Shown in pieces: positions 10,988 to 21,480 of a stretch of DNA of 64,000 nucleotides. The position numbers and the translations under genes are program-made. Source of the stretch: Cercospora beticola (taxonomy: Eukaryota > Ascomycota > Dothideomycetes > Mycosphaerellales > Mycosphaerellaceae); NCBI RefSeq assembly GCF_033473495.1, contig NC_088940.1:2728001-2792000 (forward strand), read 5' to 3'. Position 1 is the first letter of the stretch. The number at the start of each line of letters is the position of its first letter. A model generated the notes under the pieces. That model had not been told where the DNA came from. It saw nothing but the letters and a program-made list of their open reading frames with translations, and made no database searches.

Positions 10988-11887
10988 CTAGTCTTGTATG
11001 CTGTCTCGCCAATTCGCGAGCCCTCCATGCTGTGAATAGTGCAGGGCTTTGCCACGATCTTCCATGGACATGGTGCATACTGCTTTGTGAACGGGCCAGT
11101 CCCTCTGCTGACAGGTTGCACTACAGTATGCAGCCGTGCCACATCGGCCGCAGCGATTCAGAGGTTTGCTACTTTCGGCGGCTGCTTTGCATGTCGAGCA
11201 CTTTGACAAGTCGAGGCTCTCGTACAACCAGCGAGGGTTCATGCGCATTCCATCTTCCCAAGGATCCATGCCGATATGAGGCGACTCGACGAAGAACTCA
11301 TGCCGCATTTTCTTGCCGGTAAGCCATCGGCGGTGCAAGATCATGTCTTTCACGAATGAGACACCTAATCGATGGACTTCAGCTGCATCCTCGACGTTCT
11401 TGTCGTCGACCATGGTCTCCTCGATGTTCGGCTGCCATGGGTCTCCCGTTGATTCATGTTCCGTAGAGGTCATGTTGTAAGTTACCATGACTCTCCACAG
11501 CCCTTCTTTGTCCAGAGTTCCCATGGTGACCTGCTGGCGAATGCGCCCAATTTCGAACTTGGTCTCATTGTCCTCGCCTTGGTTGATGGTCAACGTCCAG
11601 GTAAAGGAGAACCAATTGTCGGTGTCTAGTAATGCCAACAGTGCTTCTGGACACCAATTGTAAAGCACTGTTGCGACTCCAATTGCAGGCGTCAAGGCTG
11701 AAGAATCGCATTCTGCATTGAATGTCTTTTCATCGACAATGCTCAGTGGCTGGCCATCCAGGCGGAGCGCTTTGTCCGGGCGCCCAGGGATCGCGAAATC
11801 ATGCAATTGCAGAAGCGTTGCCATCTCTTCGCCGTGACCAAGTTTCCATGGTGCGTACCTCCTAGCATGGCAATGTCGGAAGTGCAT
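10988..11887 (-). CDS. MYND zinc-finger protein
   Basis: 299 residues from 11887, or 278 from the Met at 11824 (MATLLQLHDFAIPG), which I think is the more natural start. The C-terminal part holds a MYND finger: CSTCKAAAE, then CGRCGTAAYCSATCQQRDW, then PVHKAVC, giving the paired Cys and final His/Cys zinc ligands. MYND fingers bind proline-rich peptides. The remaining 200 residues look like a soluble globular domain with no motif I can name, and there is no SET domain. Function therefore open beyond a likely protein-protein contact role. The upstream start competes with an overlapping frame at 11743-12039, which has no recognised feature. Confidence 0.75.
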   Translation of the reverse strand: MHFRHCHARRYAPWKLGHGEEMATLLQLHDFAIPGRPDKALRLDGQPLSIVDEKTFNAECDSSALTPAIGVATVLYNWCPEALLALLDTDNWFSFTWTLTINQGEDNETKFEIGRIRQQVTMGTLDKEGLWRVMVTYNMTSTEHESTGDPWQPNIEETMVDDKNVEDAAEVHRLGVSFVKDMILHRRWLTGKKMRHEFFVESPHIGMDPWEDGMRMNPRWLYESLDLSKCSTCKAAAESSKPLNRCGRCGTAAYCSATCQQRDWPVHKAVCTMSMEDRGKALHYSQHGGLANWRDSIQD

Positions 11888-12208
11888 TTCACGAGCGCGA
11901 CGCGAAAATAGCGAGTCTTGGCGGCGTTGCTGGGCGACCGGGGTGGGTGCGTCATGGTAAACAGTCTGCGACGGAGCGGAGTTGGAGATGGCTGGGCGGT
12001 GGCAGGAAGACGCCGCACATCAGCACACCGGCACAGCACACTTCGACAACTCTCATCGGAAAGTCACTCGCACTCATTCTCCATCATCACTACGACGCAC
12101 ACACTGAATATCGCATAGTGCTCGCTCGGACATCATCGCCGACAATACACCTCCGACTGCGACACCCCACATTCCGCTGAGGCTCCGGGCCTACAGCTTC
12201 TCGACAAC
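11888..12208. other. Divergent promoter region
   Basis: 320 bp between the MYND gene and the membrane-protein gene on opposite strands. CA/TC-rich on the + strand near 12060-12180, typical of fungal transcription start regions. Confidence 0.45.
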
Positions 12209-13516
12209 ATGGCACCCGTGGACGGCTTCGTGGCCATTGCTCGTGCAGTCAAGAGCGAAGACGCTGCCCCGGACTTGCTTCTATCATCCAATGAACTCGA
12301 TCTCTTCAAGCGCGACGACTCTGCCCTTTCACCGATCGCCCAACATGACCTCCAGACACGAACTATCGCTCGACGGGAAGAAAGGGTGGTTCACGGCCAA
12401 GGAGCATCTCCGCCCGAGTCCTTCAACAATAAGGGCTTCTTCGCCCTCTTCGCACTCCTCGGTGCAGCAATGGTCATAGCTGCCATTTGGTTCTTCTTCT
12501 GGGCCAAAAACGGTGGCTTCCAATTCCAAGAGGGCGACTGGGACGACTACAAATCTACTGTGCTGCGGAGAAAAGGACCTGACGGCAAGACACTGAGTAA
12601 TGCGACCAAATCTACGAAACTCGGCGGCAGATCTATTGCAGGCACACAGCACTACGCTTGGGCGAAGTCACAGGCACGATCTGTCGTCAGCAGAGATGAA
12701 AAAGGCAGGAAGGGTATTCTAGCAAAGCGAGGATGGGGCGGAACACACTCTGTCACATACAGCGATGACTTTACCGACACTCTGGGCACTCGAACAGTCA
12801 CCGATGGCATGACGGAAGTCATGACCGAGTACGACGGAGGCAGTGGACATCATTCCAAACGCTACCGGGACCGTGACATTAAGCAGTACAAGAAGGAAAA
12901 GCCAGCACGTGTTGGAGGCATGAACAGAGTGGCAGATAGCACCGCCTACACCGAAACCGATCGCTCCGACATCATGACCGAGACTGTTCTTACAGAATCT
13001 TCCGACCAGCCAATGATCCCAAAGACCCAAGAACAAAAGGACAAAGCCCGTGCTGAGCGCAGAGCTCGCCACGAAGCTGCAAAAATGGAGCGTCGCTGGA
13101 AGCGCGAAGCAGAAGCAGCAGCAGCAGCTCTGAACCGCGAAGCAGCTCCACCAGCACCACCTTCACATGTCCGCAAATCTGCTTCACCATCCAAGCATGC
13201 TTCTTCCCGACACCACGCCCGTGACAGATCCGTTTCCCGTTCTGCTAGTCCCAGAAAGCGCGACTTCTCTTACGGTACTGGTCCGGAATCAGAGACCCTC
13301 AGCACAGCCTACACTGCCTCTGAATCCAACTCTCGAGGTACGAGGACCGCAAGCTACTACGACGAGTACCGCCCCCGCGCGAGCGACAATCCAAGATACT
13401 CCTCCGAGTTCGGTACCAGGACAGAGAGAAGTCGTACCCGACAGAGCTCACCTCGCAAGAAAGAAACGCGGAAGGGCGGTTACAGGCGTGGTGGACAGGA
13501 CAGCGACTTGGATTAA
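12209..13516 (+). CDS. Single-pass membrane protein, Ser/Arg-rich tail
   Basis: 435 residues, no intron seen. After a soluble N-terminus of about 75 residues comes one strong membrane segment (FFALFALLGAAMVIAAIWFF, about 77-97), then EGDWDDYKSTVLRRKGPDG and KLGGRSI, a juxtamembrane block I associate with a conserved Pezizomycotina family sometimes labelled as an endosomal protein. The rest is charged: Thr/Glu-rich repeats of the TVTDGMTEVMTEYD type, an Ala/Arg/Glu helix (about 275-315, KARAERRARHEAAKMERRW) and an Arg/Ser-rich disordered tail with SPRK motifs, possibly phosphorylated. No signal peptide, so the segment probably acts as signal anchor; orientation is not determined. The tail's many basic residues suggest the C-terminal side is cytosolic. 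Function unknown. Confidence 0.75.
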   Translation: MAPVDGFVAIARAVKSEDAAPDLLLSSNELDLFKRDDSALSPIAQHDLQTRTIARREERVVHGQGASPPESFNNKGFFALFALLGAAMVIAAIWFFFWAKNGGFQFQEGDWDDYKSTVLRRKGPDGKTLSNATKSTKLGGRSIAGTQHYAWAKSQARSVVSRDEKGRKGILAKRGWGGTHSVTYSDDFTDTLGTRTVTDGMTEVMTEYDGGSGHHSKRYRDRDIKQYKKEKPARVGGMNRVADSTAYTETDRSDIMTETVLTESSDQPMIPKTQEQKDKARAERRARHEAAKMERRWKREAEAAAAALNREAAPPAPPSHVRKSASPSKHASSRHHARDRSVSRSASPRKRDFSYGTGPESETLSTAYTASESNSRGTRTASYYDEYRPRASDNPRYSSEFGTRTERSRTRQSSPRKKETRKGGYRRGGQDSDLD

Positions 13517-15218
13517 ACGTCGCACACAAGAGCTGTCTACATGTCAGCTGCAGTAGTGCTTGTCACAAGTGTACCTGCACGAGGGCGCAGACTGTTGTGC
13601 ACTTTTGAAACATGCGCAAGGGCGACGAAATACTCCACGCCACGTTTGATCGTCACAAAGCGCTGACAAACTACGAGTCCGTGAGACTGTCAGCACTAAA
13701 GGTGTTGGAAACTACACCCTGCTTGTCCCCATGGGGTGAGATTTGACGAAACTCTCATCCTTGGCAGCGGATCGCTAGGATTCGGAACATGAACACAAGA
13801 AAACAAAAATTACTGCAAGACGCAGACTAGCCACGATAATGTCCTCGGTCGTGTGCTATGGGACAACAAAAAGTATGAACTCATTATTGGGCAGCTCTGC
13901 ATGATCACCTTTTCCTCGGCCCGAAGTCTGCAGGACGGAAAGCTGCACGCACGTAGAAGAATTTTCTGGAAAATGGAGCAAAGAGATCGTCCTTTTCTTT
14001 TGGGCGTTAGCGGTCTTAGGCATTAGAAGGCGTTTGGGCTGGGATGCGCAAAATTTGGCGCGAACGATGGGGATGTTTTGTGTATGATGGGATGGGGCTA
14101 GTTTGAATGTGCCGATGGCAAGCGAGCACTGCACAGCGGGTTATGAGTGGGGTTAATAGTGTGTAGCCAAGCAGATACATGGCAATAGCAATGATGAAAT
14201 GGAATGGAATGAAATGTGAAAGAATGATCACTACGAGGATCGGCAAAGGTATTTCTTGCTTCCCAATCGCAAAAGGAATGGGCGAATGCGTGTGTCGTTT
14301 CCCAATTTGTACTTCCTAGCTACTGATGATTGATGTCGGTCTTTTTGTTGCCTTGGGGCTCGTGCTTTGTGCGTGCTTTGTGTCTGTGCTCGTCCGTTGC
14401 GCCATGACTCTCGTACAATCTCATCGTCTGCCATTACATTCCCGCCTGTTCTCGTGCTGAAAGGAGCAAAAGCGAGAAGGATAAGAAGGAACAATTTGAT
14501 GCTCAAGCATAACGCGAGCCATACCAATCCCTCCTCTTACAGAACCGTGCAAACATGCATATCAGAAGAAACGCTCATAAAAATAATTTGGGGGGTATCG
14601 CTAACATGGGCCAAATAAACACCGGTAAGAGAGTCATCCCAGATGACCATCAACGGGAAGTCCCTCTCGCTTCCCTCCTCTTTTCTGTTGCGAGGGCCGC
14701 TGCTCCACCAATTTCGGTGCCCCTTTCTCTCTCTCTGGTTGCGAAACAAAACTGCAACAATAGCAGCCCCTGAATAGCCCTTCGTGCAAACAAACAAACG
14801 TACTTTTTGACTTTTGGTCGCTCCCAGTGCTTCCAATCTGCCGCCCAGCGGTCGTGGAGCTGGAGTCGATGGTAAAAGGATGTCAAGGAGTAAGCATGTG
14901 AGGCCGCCGGGTATCCAGTACAAGAAGATGAAGAAATGCGCTGCTTGGAAGGAAGCGCCATGCTAGCTAAGAAATCGCTGAATCGCCAGGAAACGCTCAA
15001 AGGAGATGCTGGAAAATGCTGAAGGATGTTGGAAGATGTCGGAAGATCGAAGGTGAAGGTTTGAGGTGTGATGGTCGTGCGACCAAAATCGTCAAAGGTT
15101 GTGTAAATCTCGTAGAGTCGTTGCTGCGTTGACCTTTAGGCCGATGATAGCATCAGTTGATGCATCCTCTTGAGGAGGGATGTCCATATTCGTTGATCAT
15201 GAGTTGGTGCGTGTTTCA
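13517..15218. other. Long intergenic stretch with weak minus-strand frames
   Basis: 1.7 kb without a supported gene. Minus-strand frames at 14231-14527 and 14537-14923 start with hydrophobic segments (for example YWIPGGLTCLLLDILLP near 14890) and could belong to a small spliced membrane protein, but no consistent start and splice set joins them. Microsatellite-like GAGA runs lie near 14720-14740. The remainder is probably 3' UTR on both sides. Confidence 0.4.
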
Positions 15219-17213
15219 TCAGTAGTCTTTCTCGTATCCGCCCTCGTCGTGTAGAGTCCGGCTGCGGGATGTCCGTGGTCGACCGACGCGGCTTCCGCTG
15301 GATTTGCTGCCGTTGTATGAAGTCTCGCGACCACCTGATCCGATGACAACACGAGTACCACCGTCGTCGGCGGCCTTGAGAGCGATCTCTTGTATGCCCT
15401 CTTCGAGGTACAGAACGGTCCCGTTGCTCTCTATCATCAATCCACCGCCTCGAGAGAGCTTCGACCCCGAAGTGGTGCTCTTGTGGCTACGACCAGAAAC
15501 ATGAGACATAGTGGACCTGCGGTTCGCTTGCTTGATATCGGCCGCTGTGAAGGCTTGCCGCTCGATGCCAGCTGACATGTCTTTCTGGTACCTCTCGATG
15601 CGTTCTTGCTGCAAGATCGAATCCTCCAGACGGTCGCGATGTCCTTCACGGCGTTCTTCGCGTTCGCGTTGTAAGGTGAGAGCATCGACTTCCTCCTTTG
15701 AAAGGTACACTCGTCGACGGCCGTACTTGTCTTCCACAATGGCCTGAGCATAGGCAGTACCGCTTGATAGCGAGGTCGGTGGCGTATCGTAGGATGATGC
15801 CACTGAAGGTCTCCTGCTGTGTCTGTCCACTGCATTGCGTCGCTCAGTGTGTCTGCGATCACCCACGGCAGCTTTGGAGGTCGTGCCCGAATCATAATGC
15901 TCGGATGACGACAGGTACTGATCGTTCGGGTCTGATCTTGGCCTGTACGCAAGATCTGGTCGGGACGCCGATGGCCGGTGGCTTCCCCTTCTCGTTGGTA
16001 ATTCAGATGTCGTGTGGTACTTCTTTGTGGTCGGCCTGCGTGGGTCTTCAACAACGACATTAGATTCGCGCCGCCGTGATTTCGATCGTGCAGGCTCATA
16101 GCTGATGCGCTTTGCATCGCGGGTCCGATATTGCTCGTACCGACGCTCGTCTTCATAGCTGTCATCATCGGAGCTCTCGGATTCCGATGATGTGTAATCA
16201 TCACCGCGACTCCGTCTGTTGTTAGTAACAGCTGGTGGTAGAGCGCGACGCTCGCCACGAGCCGAGGTGCCCATCGAGACATTGTAAGCTGGGGCTGGCG
16301 GTGGCATCGTGATCGAATTGGCCAGTCCGGGAACGGCTGGGTTGCCAGTGCGGGCGGAGTACTTGGCCGTCGTATGTCCTGGGAAGCCAGGGTATGTGCC
16401 GGTGAGAGGGGAAGACGGTGTTGGTTGTACTGCTGGCGCTGTTGATGGCGGCGGATACATCGCGGACTGATGCGTAGGAGTTGATCCATACCCTGTGTGG
16501 GCTTGTCCATATGACCCTTGGGGATAGCCATAGTATGCAGAAACTGACGGTGGTTGTCCAGACTGAGCCGATGTGTAAGGAATTGACACGCCAGCTGGTG
16601 CGTGGATGCTCTGCGGCCTCGGTCGACTGATGGACTCTGCACGTGGCCGAGATATTGCTGATGGCGGCGGCATCTTAGCATAGTCATACTGCTGCTGATA
16701 TGTATAATTCGTGGCTGGTGGCGGCATGGACATGCGATTTGGGTTTGTATACCGGCGTTCCGGGTTGCGTTTGCTCTCGCACTCTGGATGTTGGCACTTT
16801 GAGTCACGACAGTCCTTCAGCTTTGCAGTCGTGTTGGAAACAGTGGCGCTTCTGGTGGTGCTCCGTGCACTGTCCGCTCGATGAATGATGGGCTTCCCCT
16901 TTGCGGGACTTGCAGTAGATGCCTTCTGGTGCGACGTGTTTGTCGCCGATTGGGACGCCGTGTTGGGCGCCGCAGCAGTAGCACTCTTGGGGCCTGCTGC
17001 GGCTGCTGGGGTCGATGAGTAGCCAGAATCACTTGCAGATTTCGAGGGAACGGCCGTCCGACTTGATTGCTCTCCCTGTCGCGGCGCCTTGGAGGAGGAG
17101 CGGTCCAGCGGGCGGCGCTTGCTGGCCTTCGCCGAGACTTCCGTGCCAGAAACGATGCGACTCTCGTCGCTGTCGTAGTCGGCGACCTCGGCCGGCTTTG
17201 CGCGAGGAGACAT
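15219..17213 (-). CDS. Large disordered protein, charged C-terminal helix
   Basis: 664 residues in one exon, starting MSPRAKPAEVADYDSDESR. The first 480 residues are low complexity: Ser/Thr/Ala, then Pro/Tyr/Gln/Gly (YGYPQGSYGQAHTGYGS), then Arg/Ser/Asp. A short conserved-looking Cys/His patch DSKCQHPECESKRNPERRYT lies near residue 140. The C-terminal third is more ordered: a coiled, charged helix (KEEVDALTLQREREERREGH onward, about residues 505-560) and a small module rich in Gly and beta-forming residues (LMIESNGTVLYLEEGIQEI). I do not recognise a named family. The long alternative frame on the same strand at 15437-16807 is a shadow caused by codon bias. Confidence 0.72.
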   Translation of the reverse strand: MSPRAKPAEVADYDSDESRIVSGTEVSAKASKRRPLDRSSSKAPRQGEQSSRTAVPSKSASDSGYSSTPAAAAGPKSATAAAPNTASQSATNTSHQKASTASPAKGKPIIHRADSARSTTRSATVSNTTAKLKDCRDSKCQHPECESKRNPERRYTNPNRMSMPPPATNYTYQQQYDYAKMPPPSAISRPRAESISRPRPQSIHAPAGVSIPYTSAQSGQPPSVSAYYGYPQGSYGQAHTGYGSTPTHQSAMYPPPSTAPAVQPTPSSPLTGTYPGFPGHTTAKYSARTGNPAVPGLANSITMPPPAPAYNVSMGTSARGERRALPPAVTNNRRSRGDDYTSSESESSDDDSYEDERRYEQYRTRDAKRISYEPARSKSRRRESNVVVEDPRRPTTKKYHTTSELPTRRGSHRPSASRPDLAYRPRSDPNDQYLSSSEHYDSGTTSKAAVGDRRHTERRNAVDRHSRRPSVASSYDTPPTSLSSGTAYAQAIVEDKYGRRRVYLSKEEVDALTLQREREERREGHRDRLEDSILQQERIERYQKDMSAGIERQAFTAADIKQANRRSTMSHVSGRSHKSTTSGSKLSRGGGLMIESNGTVLYLEEGIQEIALKAADDGGTRVVIGSGGRETSYNGSKSSGSRVGRPRTSRSRTLHDEGGYEKDY

Positions 17214-17552
17214 GACAGTGATGCCTGATTCGCGGTCAGGCTGCGTTTGGGGATCGAGTGTTGTTGCGCTTCTGGGCCCGGGCGACGGCGGGGACGGCAG
17301 CGTCCGCGCAAGCGAGGCTGATCAGACGTGTTGACCGCTTCGTGGTGCTGGTGCTGGTGGGCGAAGCTACCGGGGCAGCGTGGTGAATGCGCGGTGTGGT
17401 TGTGGGTGCATTGTTGAATGTCTCGGGTAGGGTCTGAGCATTGTGGTGGAAAACGACGTCAAAAGGGCAGGCCGCAGGAAGGTGAGTGTTTGCGCGCGCC
17501 ACTAGAGACGATTTGGCTGCTGCGAGAGCTCACCGGTCTCTGCACGCCGACG

Positions 17553-17588
<36 letters not shown>
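17553..17588. repeat. (CAGG)9 microsatellite
   Basis: Nine perfect tandem copies of the tetranucleotide CAGG, read directly from the sequence, about 340 bp upstream of the disordered-protein start. Confidence 0.95.
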
Positions 17589-18282
17589 TCGACAGAGCAG
17601 GAGCTACCTGGTCGTGCTGCACAGCGGCGAGCGACAGCTTCTTGAGCGCAGCGGATGCCGAGCGCAGAAATGCGTCAAGTCGCGATGGAAATAGTCGTCA
17701 GCCTTGTCGTCGGGCTCTGAGACACAGCGTGGCAGCCCAATGTGCGCTGGGATTCGTGCGAGGGTTCTGCGCCCAGCTGCTCGCGCTTCTAGTTAGCGGC
17801 CGGCGTCAATCGCCTCCCTCTCACAGTACAGTAGTCGACGACGCAAGTGGTCGGTACCCGTCCGTTGTAGCGCTGCAGGTGAATGGTGCGCCGGGAGCTG
17901 CAGATGAGCTGCACCAGGGAGACGAGTCGGTTAGCAAGCTTTTTTCACCTCCCCTCGGCCGCACGAAACGAAACTGCAGTGGCACGACGGACACTCTGCC
18001 TGTGCTGCACTGCTCGAGCGACAACGACGCAATACAGGATGTATCGATCACAGCGACCACGGCACGGGTGAAGTAGATATATGTACCAGACAGACGACGC
18101 TCGGGCTATTCGCGTTATGTCCCGAGCGACGGCCGTGCGTGGTGGAGGTGGAGCCAGCACGCTGATGCGCTGGATCGTGGAGCGAGCGCAGCCAGTGCCG
18201 CTGCTCGTACGGTCGATACACAACTGGGATCCCATCTGTTCCCGCGTGGCAACAGAACTCTGCGCGAACTGCTCTCCCACCA

Positions 18283-18306
18283 CTGCTGCTGCTGCTGCTG
18301 CTGCTG
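18283..18306. repeat. (CTG)8 microsatellite
   Basis: Eight perfect CTG units in non-coding sequence; further shorter CTG runs follow near 18427-18437. Confidence 0.95.
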
Positions 18307-19973
18307 ACTCCCTTGGTGCCTCCAGACCCCACTGCCGTTGCGCGCAGACGACTTGTCATGCCGCCGTCACTGCCCCAAACGACCACGGGGAGCGTGCGCA
18401 TCGATTGCTTTTCCATTCATGCGCCCTGCTGCTGCTCATCATGCACTCAATCGAGAGATGGAAGAACTCGGAGGACTGACGGCAACGCGCGTCGTTCTCA
18501 CCTCTGCGCACGCCGTCCACCTTCCGACTGCAATACTTTGCCCGAGTAGCGGTGAAAACATGCCACCAATCACTTCGACCATGGCGTTCACATGTGCATT
18601 GCATGCAGCCGGAGACCCTTCGCGACCCTCATACTCCATCCGCCATCACTCTCCGGCAGACAATACTGCGTGGAGTCAACAGCTCCTCACTCTCGTGCCG
18701 GATAACGACAGAATGCAACCTGCCATACCAGCGCCTTTGTCGTGTCAAGAGGTGCCACTGAGGTCAGCCACCGCCTACGCATCGCATTGGTAGTCGGAGC
18801 GAGGTCGAGATAGGCTCTCATGATTCCACGTAGGTGGCCACATGTCGTGTAACAGACCACTAATCCAGCGCCCCGTTCGCGAGGAAGAGTACCTCCGTAC
18901 GACAAGCAGATTCCCATTCCCACGTCACACAAGTAAATGAGAACGAGCATCTGCGAATATTCAACAAGACACTAGTCGCGACACGAGACGCGGTTCCAGT
19001 GAGCCGACCGAGAGTTGCCAGCGGATTAGAACCCTCGGGCAGGAATACTTCGCGAAGGGTGTGAAGGTGTCTGGCTGCAGAACATTGCTCCGTGCAGCGA
19101 GCTCGGCCGCCGTGTACCGAATCGTGGTCCATCGACTCGTAGAACGCAGGGACGTACCTCAGCGACTTGTAAAAGCTCGGTATAGGTTCATCCCGCTGTC
19201 ATCGATATTGTTGGGCCCAGCACGACTGTCAGCGTCGTGTCGCGAATGTTCTGAGTGATAGCTTACAGCTCTGGAGTATTCAATCTGTACGGCCGACTCG
19301 GGGCTGGGAGCGAAGTTTACCCAGCGTAAACTACACATCAGGCAGTCCATAAGATCGGTGCCCAAAGAAGCCGACCCTCAACCTTCGCTCGAACCATGAC
19401 GGGCCCGCGTTGCACGATCATTGTCTGCAATCGCATCCTGAGGTCATCCAAAATGAGTACCTGCCTCAATCGCTCGCCCGTAGGAGCGAATACCTACGCG
19501 TGCGGCACCCGCCATTTCGCAAATGTTTGGCAAGCTCTGTAAGTTGATTGCTACCTTCCTGCCCTTCAGCTTTCAAGTCTCGAACTCGTTTCGCTCTCTC
19601 ACTCTTTGCACGCAAGTAGCTTGGTCGTTCAGAAACGGACATAGAAAATGGAATCATCACCTGTCGTTGTGAACCTCACACATTCAGTCAAAGGCACCAA
19701 GTTGCCTTTGCGATAGACTATGTGGCAAGAGAATGCTGTGGCGACGGACTTGAATTGTGAATAGGATCCGCATGTGAATCTGGCGTGGTCGACTGCGTGT
19801 AGAACTTTTGGGGAAGTTCGTTGAAGCAGCCAAGGCAGCAGAAAGCGTGCATGTGCGATTGTGCACACCCCTGCTTCTCCGCAATCGCGGGCCGCCTGCC
19901 GATCATCAAGCGTGAAGTGAATCTCAAAAGTCCAGCTCGTTGCTTTCCAATCTCACAACAACGCGCCAGCGCG

Positions 19974-20774
19974 ATGGCCGATCCATTCGAAGTGCGCATG
20001 CGCTTCACCTCACAATTGCAACATCTCTCCGCCTCGTCATCATCAGCTACGAAAGCTGCCAACTATGCTCTCCGACACAGCGAATATGCCGACGACCTGC
20101 ACTCATGCATTCTCGAACAGCTCGAACGCAACAACATGAACCTCCGCGCGAACATCATGTATTTCCTGCCGGCCCTGTGCGATGCAGCCAAGACTGGTCT
20201 TGCCAATGGCGGTCTTGCGTCTGAGGCGGGAGTGTACGTGCGAATGGTGGAGCGGGACATTCTCAGGATCATCGATCTCGTGGCACCAGATGATGGGAGC
20301 GGCGCAGCGAACGTCAAAGTGGTCAGGAAGGTGCTGCAAGCTTTGATGGGCAGGGGCGTGCTACAGAGCCAGACCGTGCGCGAACTGGAGGAGCTTATGC
20401 AAGGACGAGACAACCTGCCAGGCGCGTCGAGTCCCGTCCACGAGAGTCAGCATTCTACACATCACCACACACCTCAGGGCCAGGCCGCAGTCAGAGGCAC
20501 ACCGCAAAATGCAGGACATCATGGCTATGGGAGCGGTGCGATTCGACTGGACAAGAGGCAGATCGAGCAGCGCATTGAAGAGGATCGGGAGAGGCACAAG
20601 AGGGCCAGAGAGGGGATATGGGCTATACCGCAACAGAGAGGAGGATCTCTAGCAGAGGATGCAGAGTTCGATAAAGTGTGGGAGAACGGCAGCGATGTCG
20701 ACAGCGACGACTATCGTATGGCCGAGGAAGAGGCCGAGGAGAGGAGAAAGCACTTGGAGTACGATGACTATTGA
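19974..20774 (+). CDS. CTK3: CTD kinase subunit gamma (Ctk3)
   Basis: 266 residues from the ATG that gives MADPFEVRMRFTSQLQHL. Ctk3 is the gamma subunit of CTDK-I, which with the kinase Ctk1 and cyclin Ctk2 phosphorylates Ser2 of the RNA polymerase II C-terminal domain during elongation. The N-terminal 140 residues form the CID-like helical domain, with the characteristic segment DLHSCILEQLERNNMNLRAN followed by IMYFLPALCDAA. The middle is a His/Gln/Gly linker. A C-terminal conserved helix has RLDKRQIEQRIEEDRERHKR leading to REGIWAIP, and then an acidic end (DVDSDDYRMAEEEAEERRKH). Upstream in-frame sequence without a good start was not included. Identification rests on memory of the family; I am confident. 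Confidence 0.88.
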   Translation: MADPFEVRMRFTSQLQHLSASSSSATKAANYALRHSEYADDLHSCILEQLERNNMNLRANIMYFLPALCDAAKTGLANGGLASEAGVYVRMVERDILRIIDLVAPDDGSGAANVKVVRKVLQALMGRGVLQSQTVRELEELMQGRDNLPGASSPVHESQHSTHHHTPQGQAAVRGTPQNAGHHGYGSGAIRLDKRQIEQRIEEDRERHKRAREGIWAIPQQRGGSLAEDAEFDKVWENGSDVDSDDYRMAEEEAEERRKHLEYDDY

Positions 20775-21162
20775 GAAGGCGGACATCTGAGAGAACAACC
20801 CATCTTCATTGACTATTAGCATGGCGCTGGAGGTGTTTGCACAAGAGCTGAGCTAGGGAGCAGCTGAGTACCTGGGCGCAATGACTGGAATCGAGCTTTT
20901 TGAGTCCTAGCATTCATGTTATGGCCAACAACTGGTCATGAACGCACAATCTTCACACGATGTTGCGTTCCATTGCGGATCCTTGCGAGTGGTAGCCGAT
21001 ATCCGGATTTGCATCCACTTGATCGTCCGCCAAGAACTGCGACATAGCAGCGCAGCTGATGGACTGCGACCTTTCGGAGTCCAGCATTCCAAGTCACGAG
21101 CTTCACGAAAGACCAAGCACGGCAAGAACCAAGCAAGAAAGCCTGGACCCACGCAACCCACC
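20775..21162. other. Short intergenic region
   Basis: 390 bp between tandem + strand genes; open in frame with the next gene from 20938, but the Kozak-like ccaccATGG at 21163 is the better start. Confidence 0.45.
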
Positions 21163-21480
21163 ATGGCAAGCCTCTACGGCCATCCCATTCCTCAACACGA
21201 AGCCGACCACGAATCGCAATTCTGGGGAGCTTGTCTCGAAGCCTTTCGACATCCCACAACATTACCGCGATTCTTCAGGGTAGTGTACCACGACACTAAA
21301 GCATACTACGCTGGACGAGACCTTGTAGATCTGGAACGAGAAGAACTTATTGAGAACCTTACCTGGATGCGGAAAGTCACAATCTCAGCTGCAGCGAGCG
21401 CGTCGATGTCTCTATTGTTCCTCATCGCGCAGTTGATTCTCTGCAGGATTGAGGTGCATGAGGCGAGGAAGGTGACTTGA
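21163..21480 (+). CDS. Small membrane protein, C-terminal helix
   Basis: 105 residues starting at a strong context (ccaccATGG), MASLYGHPIPQHEADHE. The first 70 residues are soluble and charged with aromatic pairs (FFRVVYHDTKAYYAGRD). Residues about 71-93 form one hydrophobic segment rich in Ala/Ser/Leu, followed by a short CRIEVHEARKVT tail, so it may be a tail-anchored or single-pass protein of an internal membrane. I do not recognise it. It could be a small subunit of a larger complex; nothing in the neighbourhood says which. Confidence 0.6.
   Translation: MASLYGHPIPQHEADHESQFWGACLEAFRHPTTLPRFFRVVYHDTKAYYAGRDLVDLEREELIENLTWMRKVTISAAASASMSLLFLIAQLILCRIEVHEARKVT

Larger units (their letters stand above)
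17214..19973. other. 2.7 kb non-coding divergent region
   Basis: The longest clearly gene-free stretch before 50 kb, between diverging genes. It contains two microsatellites (listed separately). The frames present lack ATG starts, are GC-rich and show no domain; the 196-codon one at 17486-18076 begins with GTG and derives from the CAGG repeat region. The part from 19821 is open in frame with Ctk3 but is probably 5' UTR. Confidence 0.5.

Noticed and set aside
15437..16807. 456-codon frame on the minus strand inside the 664-residue protein gene
   Set aside because: Same strand, shifted frame; composition (His/Arg/Pro runs) is that of a frame-shifted shadow, and the 664-codon frame is longer and has protein-like segments.
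17486..18076. 196-codon plus-strand frame over the CAGG repeat
   Set aside because: Begins with GTG, its AGRQ repeats come from the microsatellite, and no family features are present.
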